Source: Achromobacter veterisilvae
GTDB lineage: Bacteria > Pseudomonadota > Gammaproteobacteria > Burkholderiales > Burkholderiaceae_B
Assembly: GCF_900496975.1 (NCBI RefSeq)
Contig: NZ_UFQC01000054.1
Coordinates: forward strand, 1 to 34,753
Direction of reading: 5' to 3'
DNA: 34,753 nt
The first letter of the stretch is position 1. Every line of letters starts with the position of its first letter. Below are positions 8,502 through 14,586 of the stretch, piece by piece. The translations under genes were made by a program, and so were the position numbers. A model generated the notes under the pieces. That model was not told the DNA's origin. It did no database searches and saw only the letters and a list, made by a program, of their open reading frames with translations.

Positions 8502-9479
8502 TCAGCCGGCGGTGATGCCGGTAAGTTTGATGATCTCAGTCCATTTGCGAGCCTCGCTGCGCACGAATGCGGCGGCGGACGCCGGGCTGTCGCTTTGGAT
8601 CACCCGGACGCCGGCGGCCTCGAAGCCGCGCCTGACGGCCGCGTCCTTGAGCGCCGCGGTCGCCGCGCGATAGAGCTTGTCGACCACCTCGGCGCCAGGC
8701 GTGGCGGGCAGCCAGAGACCGAACCAGAACTCCTGGACGGCCAGGTCGCTGTTCAGCATGCCGCGCAGCGGCGGAACATCGGGGAGTTCGGCCAAGGGAT
8801 CGCGGCTGGTCACGGCCAGGGCGCGCAATCGGCCGCCCTGCACCTGCGGGATGGCGGTTCCCGCAATGGCGAAGGCGAAATCCGTGTCTCCGCGCAGCAG
8901 CGAGGCCGGTATCTCCACCGAGCCCTTGAACGGAACGTGGGTCGCTTCGACCCCCGCCAGCGTCGTAAAAGTGGCGCCGCCAAGGTGCGCCGCCGAGCCG
9001 ATCCCGCCCGAGGCGTAATTCATCTTCCCCGGATGCGCCCGCAGGGCGGCAATGAGATCCTGCGCACTGCGGTAAGGCGAGTTGGCCGAGACGACCAGCA
9101 CGCTGGGCGACGTGCCGATGACGGTGACCGGAACAAAATCCTTCTCCGGATTGAACATCAGGCTCGGTTGCAGCGCTTTCTGGATCAGGTGCGAGTTGGA
9201 GCCCAGCAGCACGGTGTAGCCATCGGCGGCGGCCTGGGCAGCATACTGCGCGGCCAGCACGCCGCCCGCCCCCACCTTGTTCTCCACCACGATCGGCTGC
9301 CCCATCGTCGCGCCGAGCGCGGGGCCGAACTGCCGCACCATGATGTCGGGGCCGCCGCCGGCGGCGTAGGGAACGACGATGCGCACGGCTCGCGAAGGAT
9401 AGGCCTGCGCGGCGTTGACGATCGAATGGAACATCATGCCGGCGCCGAAGGCGCCCAGGCAGAAAGTGCGGCGTTGCAT
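8502..9479 (-). CDS. Bug/TctC-family tripartite tricarboxylate receptor
   Basis: This 325-residue protein is a periplasmic solute-binding protein of the Bug (TctC) family, very numerous in Bordetella and its relatives. Residues 1-26 form a signal peptide with an Arg-Arg pair (MQRRTFCLGAF) that looks Tat-like and ends AAQA. The mature part starts with the family pattern YPSRAVRIVVPYAAGGGPDI and has VENKVGAGG. It should bind a carboxylate. No tctA or tctB membrane genes are in the window, so it is an orphan receptor that may use a distant permease or act in sensing. The start at 9479 has a strong AAGGAGA. It is the first gene of the five-gene operon and is divergent from the LysR gene. Confidence 0.92.
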   Translation of the reverse strand: MQRRTFCLGAFGAGMMFHSIVNAAQAYPSRAVRIVVPYAAGGGPDIMVRQFGPALGATMGQPIVVENKVGAGGVLAAQYAAQAAADGYTVLLGSNSHLIQKALQPSLMFNPEKDFVPVTVIGTSPSVLVVSANSPYRSAQDLIAALRAHPGKMNYASGGIGSAAHLGGATFTTLAGVEATHVPFKGSVEIPASLLRGDTDFAFAIAGTAIPQVQGGRLRALAVTSRDPLAELPDVPPLRGMLNSDLAVQEFWFGLWLPATPGAEVVDKLYRAATAALKDAAVRRGFEAAGVRVIQSDSPASAAAFVRSEARKWTEIIKLTGITAG

Positions 9480-9530
9480 GCTGTCTCCTTGTAATGCCCG
9501 CAGAATAAGTGATCGCAGTGAATAGAAAAA

Positions 9531-9548
9531 TTGATATATTTTGATATA
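9531..9548. promoter_or_regulatory. AT-rich divergent promoter with TTGATATA direct repeat
   Basis: TTGATATA occurs at 9531-9538 and again at 9541-9548, one helical turn apart, in the AT-rich gap between the Bug operon and the LysR gene. The 9505-9570 stretch is much richer in A and T than its surroundings. It is the natural place for the LysR operator and both promoters. Confidence 0.4.
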
Positions 9549-9589
9549 GCGATAACTTAAAGTTCTATGGCCTTCAAAGGAGCGGAGCG

Positions 9590-10534
9590 ATCGAACCCGA
9601 CCATCTGGTAGCGAAGCTGCGCTTTCGCCACCTGCGCATGCTGCAAGTCGTGCAGGCCACGGGCAGCCTGCGGGCCGCAAGCCAGGCGCTCAACCTCACG
9701 CAGCCGGCCCTGAGCAAGGCGCTGACGGAAATCGAGAGTGCATTCGGCTTCGTCTTGTTCCTGCGCACGGCGCGCGGTCTGACGCCCACCGCCCAGGGCG
9801 AGGCGGTGTTGCGCGGCGCCACCTTGCTATTGGAAGAACTCGGCCACCTGCGCGCCGATGCCCTGACCGCGAACCGCTTTGCGGCCAAGATCCGGATCGG
9901 CGCGCCCCCTTTTGTCGCCCAGATGTATTTGGGCGGCGTGGTCAAGAAGCTGGTGAACCATGCCACGCCGATGCGCGTGCAACTGATGGAGGAGCGGGTT
10001 CCCGCCTTGATCCGCGCGCTCCAGCAGGGCGAAATCGACGCGCTGATTTCCACCTTCCCTTTGCAGAGGTTGGAATCCGGCGCGGGCGCGTTTCAGTACA
10101 TCAAGCTGTTTGAAACACAGTTCGCGGTCATCGCATGCGCAAAACACCCGCTGGTGCGCGCGCGGCACGTGGACTGGGCCCGCCTGGCGCGGGAACGATG
10201 GGTCATGCCGGCCGAAGGGTCGATGGGCCGCAAGCTTATCGAAGACTGTTTCACGCACGCGGGGCTGCCCGCCCCCCTGCCCGTGGTCGAATCGACCAGC
10301 CCGACGACCAGCGTCCAGTTCGTTGCCGCGGACCTGGGTATCGGCATTGTCCCGGACATCGCGCTGATCCGCCGCAGTGTGCCGCCCGGGGATTCGGTCA
10401 AGCAGATACGCGTACAGCCCGAACCGCCGTCCAGTGTCGTGGCGCTGATTTTCCGGGAAGGGGCGTCGAACCCCCGCGTCGCCCAGTTGCGGGACGTCCT
10501 GGCGGAGGTATTTCGCGTGGCCCCCCTCAATTGA
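9590..10534 (+). CDS. LysR-family regulator, apparent ATC start
   Basis: The protein has a LysR helix-turn-helix (GSLRAASQALNLTQPALSKALTEIE) and a full effector domain, about 314 residues if read from 9590. The first in-frame ATG is 9638, but this cuts helix 1, which is encoded upstream as AKLRFRHLRMLQVV. Between the in-frame stop at 9542 and 9638 there is no ATG, GTG or TTG in this frame. The codon placed correctly behind AAAGGAG (9576-9582) is ATC 9590, giving IEPDHLVAKLRFRHLR. It probably controls the divergent Bug/CoA operon, as LysR genes in this position usually do. The end overlaps the convergent small membrane-protein gene by eight bases. The family call is firm; the start is not. Confidence 0.85.
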   Translation: MEPDHLVAKLRFRHLRMLQVVQATGSLRAASQALNLTQPALSKALTEIESAFGFVLFLRTARGLTPTAQGEAVLRGATLLLEELGHLRADALTANRFAAKIRIGAPPFVAQMYLGGVVKKLVNHATPMRVQLMEERVPALIRALQQGEIDALISTFPLQRLESGAGAFQYIKLFETQFAVIACAKHPLVRARHVDWARLARERWVMPAEGSMGRKLIEDCFTHAGLPAPLPVVESTSPTTSVQFVAADLGIGIVPDIALIRRSVPPGDSVKQIRVQPEPPSSVVALIFREGASNPRVAQLRDVLAEVFRVAPLN

Positions 10535-10823
10535 TCAGCCCGCCCAGCACCAGGACGGCCAGGAACAGCCAGAAGAGGCATGCCAGGATGGAACGGCGCA
10601 GCAGCGCCTTGACAGCGGCCCAGAGCAGCATGAGCCCCAGGGCGAGCAGCACGAGATTGAAGACGGACGGGCTCATGCCCATTGCGCCGGCCAGGCCCGA
10701 ATAGAAATCGCCCAGCGCGCCGCCGATGCCGCCCAGCAGCCACTTCAGCCCCGCGACGATGCTGCGCAGCGCTTCGCCGAGCATACCGCCCAGCGAGGCG
10801 AAGAAGCCCTCGCCGGCCGGCAT
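10527..10823 (-). CDS. Small membrane protein of unknown function
   Basis: This 98-residue protein is not recognised. The first half is rich in glycine with an amphipathic look (SLGGMLGEALRSIVAGLKWLLGGIGGALGDF). The second half holds two likely membrane helices, FNLVLLALGLMLLWAAVKALL and ILACLFWLFLAVLVLGGLI, joined by a short basic turn with LRRS. Its ATG at 10823 shares a base with the TGA of the LysE gene (TGATG), so the two are translationally coupled. It may be an accessory subunit or a membrane-curving small protein. The coupled start and consistent codon use make it a real gene. Confidence 0.65.
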   Translation of the reverse strand: MPAGEGFFASLGGMLGEALRSIVAGLKWLLGGIGGALGDFYSGLAGAMGMSPSVFNLVLLALGLMLLWAAVKALLRRSILACLFWLFLAVLVLGGLIN

Positions 10824-11455
10824 CAGCGGCGCGAATCCGTCAGCATGCGCACCGCCAGCCCGGCCAGCACGGTGCCCATCAGCCAGCGCTGCACGACCAT
10901 CCACAGGGGCCGCCCCGCCAGGAAGCCGGCGATGGACCCGGCCATGATGGCGATGAGCGCGTTGACGGAAAGGCTGACCGCGACCTGCGTCATGCCCAGC
11001 GCCAGCGATTGCGTGAACACGCTGCCGCGTTCGGGCTGGATGAACTGCGGCAGCAGCGACACGTACATGATGGCGATCTTGGGGTTGAGCAGATTGGTCA
11101 CGAGCCCCATCGTGAACAGCGCGCGCGGGGTGCTCCGGGGCAGGTCGCGCACCTGGAACGGCGAACGGCCGCCGGGGCGCAGCGCCTGCCACGCCATGTA
11201 CAGCAGATACAAGGCGCCGCCGATGCGCAGCGCGTCGTACGCATAGGGCACGGCCATAAGCAGGGCCGTGATGCCGAACGCCGCGCAGCAGACATAGAAG
11301 ACGAAGCCCACCGCCACGCCGCCCAGGGATATCAGCCCGGCCTGGGCGCCCTGCGAAATGGAGCGGGACACCAGGTAGATCATGTTGGGCCCGGGCGTGA
11401 GCACCATGCCCAGCGCGACCAGGGCGAAAGTCAGGAGATGGGTGAGGTCGGGCAT
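10823..11455 (-). CDS. LysE/RhtB-family amino-acid exporter
   Basis: This 210-residue protein has the hallmarks of LysE/RhtB exporters: the N-terminal TPGPNMIYLVSRSISQG, GGALYLLYMAWQAL, and NLLNPKIAIMYVSLLPQFI. Six hydrophobic segments can be seen. It should export an amino acid or related metabolite by proton exchange. I chose ATG 11455 (MPDLTHLL) because it gives the usual family N-terminus. GTG 11497 would add 14 residues and leave only about seven bases after the likely promoter element at 11511-11519. Neither start has a strong Shine-Dalgarno. It is divergent from the DUF72 gene and overlaps the small membrane-protein gene downstream. Confidence 0.88.
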   Translation of the reverse strand: MPDLTHLLTFALVALGMVLTPGPNMIYLVSRSISQGAQAGLISLGGVAVGFVFYVCCAAFGITALLMAVPYAYDALRIGGALYLLYMAWQALRPGGRSPFQVRDLPRSTPRALFTMGLVTNLLNPKIAIMYVSLLPQFIQPERGSVFTQSLALGMTQVAVSLSVNALIAIMAGSIAGFLAGRPLWMVVQRWLMGTVLAGLAVRMLTDSRR

Positions 11456-11510
11456 GATGGGCCGGCGCAGCCGCGGCAAGTGGAATCGTGAATTCACACC
11501 TTAGCCCAAA

Positions 11511-11573
11511 ACTGTATCGGAACAGGAAATTTTCCGGCGGGAGTTTACGGCCGAGTGGCGCCGGCGATACAGT
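11511..11573. promoter_or_regulatory. Divergent control region with ACTGTATCG / CGATACAGT inverted repeat
   Basis: ACTGTATCG at 11511-11519 and CGATACAGT at 11565-11573 are perfect 9-base inverted copies that sit at mirrored positions before lysE and the DUF72 gene. TACAGT could be a -10 hexamer for each; on the plus strand TTTACG lies 18 bases before it. The copy facing lysE has no visible -35. GCGATACAGTGG at 11564-11575 recurs exactly at 13898-13909 before the second LysE gene, so a shared operator is also possible. Confidence 0.45.
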
Positions 11574-11604
11574 GGTTCCGTCCATGTGCAGGGAGGATCC
11601 CGAC

Positions 11605-12426
11605 ATGCAGCATCCCCAACCGTCCCCGGAAGACGGCGCCGCCATCCGGGTGGGCATCGGGGGGTGGACCTACGCCCCCTGGCGCGGCACCTTCTACCCC
11701 AAGAGCCTGCCCCAGGCGCGGGAACTGGAATATGCCAGCCGCCAGCTCACCGCCATCGAAATCAACGGCACGTACTACAGCACCCAGAAGCCGGCCACGT
11801 TCGCCAAGTGGCGCGACGAAACGCCGGAAGGGTTCCTGTTTTCCCTGAAGGCGTCGCGCTACGCGACCAACCGCCGGGAACTGGCGGGCGCGAAGGACTC
11901 GGTCGACCGGTTCGTGCACGGCGGCATTGCCGAGCTGGGCCCCAAGCTGGGCCCCATCGTCTGGCAGTTCGCCCCCGCCAAGGTCTTCCACCCCGAGGAC
12001 TTCGAGGCCTTCCTGGAACTGCTGCCGGAACAGGTGGACGGGCTGCCGCTGCGCCACGTGCTGGACGTGCGCCATCCCAGCTTCGCCTGCGAAGAATACC
12101 TGCGGCTGGCCCGCCGCCACCGCGCCGCCACCGTATTCACGGACAGCGAGGATTTTCCGTCGATCGCCGACCGCACGGCCGACTTCGTTTATGCGCGGCT
12201 GATGCGCGCCAGCGCCGCCTTCAAGGCGGGCTACGCGCCCAAGGCGCTGGACGCCTGGGCCGGGCGCCTGCGCGGCTGGGCGCGCGGGGCCGACCCGGCG
12301 GACCTGCCGCGAGTCGGCGCTCCGGCCGCCGCCGCAGCCCGGCCCCGCGACGTCTATGCCTTTTTCATCAACGGCGCCAAGGAACGCGCGCCGGCGGCGG
12401 CGCGCGCCCTGATCCAGCGCCTGTAG
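11605..12426 (+). CDS. DUF72 (YecE-like) family protein
   Basis: This 273-residue protein belongs to the DUF72 family, which has a TIM-barrel-like fold. Recognisable blocks are RVGIGGWTYAPWRGTFYP at the start, AIEINGTYYSTQKPATFAKW, GFLFSLKASRYATNRREL, and LRHVLDVRHPSF. The biochemical role of the family is not settled. ATG 11605 has GGGAGG eight bases upstream; an in-frame ATG at 11488 lies before the likely promoter and is unlikely. The stop at 12426 is one base from the stop of convergent gor. Being beside gor and exporters gives no firm clue to function. Confidence 0.9.
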   Translation: MQHPQPSPEDGAAIRVGIGGWTYAPWRGTFYPKSLPQARELEYASRQLTAIEINGTYYSTQKPATFAKWRDETPEGFLFSLKASRYATNRRELAGAKDSVDRFVHGGIAELGPKLGPIVWQFAPAKVFHPEDFEAFLELLPEQVDGLPLRHVLDVRHPSFACEEYLRLARRHRAATVFTDSEDFPSIADRTADFVYARLMRASAAFKAGYAPKALDAWAGRLRGWARGADPADLPRVGAPAAAAARPRDVYAFFINGAKERAPAAARALIQRL

Positions 12427-12427
12427 C

Positions 12428-13786
12428 CTACTGCGCGACGGGCGTGCGCAGGGTCACGAACTCCTCGGCGGCCGTGGGATGGATGCCGATGGTGTCGTCG
12501 AACACCTGCTTGGTGGCGCCCGCCTTCAAGGCGATCGCGATGCCCTGCACGATCTCGCCGGCGTCCGGGCCCACCATGTGCACGCCCAGCACGCGGTCGG
12601 TCCGGGCGTCGACGATCAGCTTCATCAACGTCTTTTCCTGCGACTCGGTCAGGGTCAGCTTCATGGGGCGGAAGCGGCTTTCGAAGAGCTTGACCTCGTG
12701 GCCGGCTTCGCGCGCCTCTTCCGTCGTCATGCCGACCGTGCCGATGTTCGGCAGGCTGAACACGGCGGTCGGAATCAGCTTGTAGTCCACCTTGCGGTAT
12801 TCCTCGGGGCGGAACAGGCGGCGCGCGACCGCCATGCCTTCGGCCAGCGCCACCGGCGTCAGCGGCACCCGCCCGATCACGTCGCCGATGGACAGGATGG
12901 AGGGTTCGGCCGTGCGGTATTCGTCGTCCACCTCGATGAAACCATCCTTCTTGAGCTTGACCGCCGTGTTCTCCAGGCCCAGGTTGTCCAGCATGGGCCG
13001 GCGGCCGGTGGCGTAGAACACGCAATCGGTCTCGATGACCGAACCGTCCTTGAAGGTGGCGGCCAGGGTGCCGTCGGCCCGCTTGTCGATGCGGGCCACG
13101 TCCGTGTCGAAGCGCAGGTCTATGCCTTTTTTCACCAGCTCGTCGCGCAGGTGCTCGCGCACGCCCTGGTCGAAGCCGCGCAGGAACAGCGGGCCGCGGT
13201 AGGCCTGGGTGGTCTGCGCGCCCATGCCGTTGAAGATCGAGGCGAATTCCACCGCGATATAGCCGCCGCCCACCACCAGCACGCGGCGGGGCAGTTCCTT
13301 CAGGAAGAAGGCCTCGTTCGAGGTGATGGCGTGTTCCTTGCCCGGAATGTCGGGCACCTGGGGCCAGCCGCCCGTCGCCACCAGGATATTGGCGGCGCTG
13401 TAGGCCTTGCCGTTGATTTCGACCGTGTGCGGGTCCTGGATGCGGGCATGCCCTTCCAGCAGCGTCACGCCGCTGTTGACCAGCAGGTTGCGGTAGATGC
13501 CGTTCAGGCGCTCGATTTCGCGGTTCTTGTTGGCGATCAGCGCGGGCCAGTCGAACGTGGGCTGCCCGGCGTTCCAGCCGAAACCGCTCGCCTGTTCGAA
13601 GTCCTCGCTGTAGTGGGCGCCGTAGACCAGCAGCTTCTTGGGCACGCAGCCGACGTTGACGCAGGTGCCGCCCAGGTAGCGGCTTTCCGCCACGGCCACG
13701 CGCGCGCCGAAGCCCGCCGCGAAGCGCGCCGCGCGCACGCCGCCGGAGCCCGCGCCGATCACAAACAAATCGAAATCAAATGCCAT
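12428..13786 (-). CDS. gor: Glutathione-disulfide reductase
   Basis: This 452-residue flavoenzyme reduces glutathione disulfide with NADPH in the cytoplasm. The FAD site is VIGAGSGGVRAAR (9-21), the redox-active disulfide is C42-VNVG-C47, and the NADPH domain has VVGGGYIAVEFASIFNGMG followed by basic residues suited to the NADP phosphate. The second FAD motif is SIGDVIGRVPLTPVA. The C-terminal HPTAAEEFVTLR carries catalytic H436. Length is normal for a proteobacterial Gor. AAGGAAA lies before ATG 13786. It is a single gene, convergent with DUF72 and divergent from the second LysE gene. Other pyridine nucleotide-disulfide reductases lack this combination, so the call is secure. Confidence 0.97.
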   Translation of the reverse strand: MAFDFDLFVIGAGSGGVRAARFAAGFGARVAVAESRYLGGTCVNVGCVPKKLLVYGAHYSEDFEQASGFGWNAGQPTFDWPALIANKNREIERLNGIYRNLLVNSGVTLLEGHARIQDPHTVEINGKAYSAANILVATGGWPQVPDIPGKEHAITSNEAFFLKELPRRVLVVGGGYIAVEFASIFNGMGAQTTQAYRGPLFLRGFDQGVREHLRDELVKKGIDLRFDTDVARIDKRADGTLAATFKDGSVIETDCVFYATGRRPMLDNLGLENTAVKLKKDGFIEVDDEYRTAEPSILSIGDVIGRVPLTPVALAEGMAVARRLFRPEEYRKVDYKLIPTAVFSLPNIGTVGMTTEEAREAGHEVKLFESRFRPMKLTLTESQEKTLMKLIVDARTDRVLGVHMVGPDAGEIVQGIAIALKAGATKQVFDDTIGIHPTAAEEFVTLRTPVAQ

Positions 13787-13897
13787 GATGTTTCCTTCGC
13801 GGCGCCACGGGGGCCGCGTTCACTGTCCGGGAAAGCTGTATTTAACACTACCCGGCGCGCCCGTCCGGCCGGGCGCCATATCCAGGCGGCCGCGATT

Positions 13898-13909
13898 GCG
13901 ATACAGTGG
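13898..13909 (+). promoter_or_regulatory. GCGATACAGTGG element before the LysE gene
   Basis: The 12-base sequence is identical to 11564-11575. It lies 45 bases before ATG 13955. TACAGT within it could serve as a -10 hexamer, but no -35 is visible, so it may be an operator for a regulator common to both exporters. Confidence 0.4.
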
Positions 13910-13954
13910 GCCGCTGGCCGGCGCCGCGCCGCCATCCCCCCTGGAGCCAAACCC

Positions 13955-14578
13955 ATGTCGCTTGAAACCTGGCTGGCCTTCCTGGGCGCGTCCGTCCTGC
14001 TCGTGATGCTGCCCGGTCCCACGATCCTCACGGTCATCAGCTATTCCCTCACCCACGGCAAGCGCGCCCGGCTGCCGCTGGTGCTTGCCGTGGCGCTGGG
14101 CGATTCCACCGCGCTGGCGCTGTCGCTGCTGGGCCTGGGCGCCCTGCTGGCGGCGTCGGCGTTCTGGTTCACCGTCGTCAAGACGGCGGGCGGCCTGTAC
14201 CTGCTGTACCTGGGCTTCAAGCTGCTGCGCGCCGGCGTCTCGCCCGCTCCGCTGCCCCGGGCCGGCGCGGCGGGGTCGCGCTGGAAGCTGTTCGCCAATA
14301 CCTATCTGGTGACCGCGCTGAACCCCAAGGGCATCATCTTCTTCGTGGCCTTCCTGCCGCAATTCATCGACCCCGCCGGCGACGTGACGCGCCAGCTCTG
14401 GACGCTGTCGGCCACCTTCGTCGCCTGCGCCGGCATCAACGCCACCGCCTATGCGGTGTTCGCCGGATCCGCCCGCCGCCTGCTGGCTTCGCCCCGGGCG
14501 CAGCGCGGCTTCAACCTCGGCGGCGGCGCCCTGCTGTCCGCCGCCGGGGTCTGGGCCCTGCTGGCGCGCCGCGCCTAG
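13955..14578 (+). CDS. LysE/RhtB-family amino-acid exporter
   Basis: This 207-residue membrane protein begins LETWLAFLGASVLLVMLPGPTILTVISYSLTHG, with the LPGPT motif of the family. It has GGLYLLYLGFKLLRAG and NTYLVTALNPKGIIFFVAFLPQFI later. Six membrane segments are visible, as usual. It should export an amino acid or related compound. It is a diverged paralogue of the LysE at 10823-11455. GGAG lies about ten bases before ATG 13955. An open frame extends far upstream, but that part is the antisense shadow of gor. The stop lies eight bases before the stop of convergent aceE. The substrate is unknown. Confidence 0.9.
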   Translation: MSLETWLAFLGASVLLVMLPGPTILTVISYSLTHGKRARLPLVLAVALGDSTALALSLLGLGALLAASAFWFTVVKTAGGLYLLYLGFKLLRAGVSPAPLPRAGAAGSRWKLFANTYLVTALNPKGIIFFVAFLPQFIDPAGDVTRQLWTLSATFVACAGINATAYAVFAGSARRLLASPRAQRGFNLGGGALLSAAGVWALLARRA

Positions 14579-14586
14579 AACGGCCG

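Noticed and set aside
9567..9611. A 14-codon frame before the LysR gene as a leader peptide
   Set aside because: No good ribosome site and no attenuator structure; kept only as a possible coupling element in the ATC-start finding.
12479..13954. Long plus-strand open frame running into the second LysE gene
   Set aside because: It is the antisense of gor; only the part from ATG 13955 shows family motifs.
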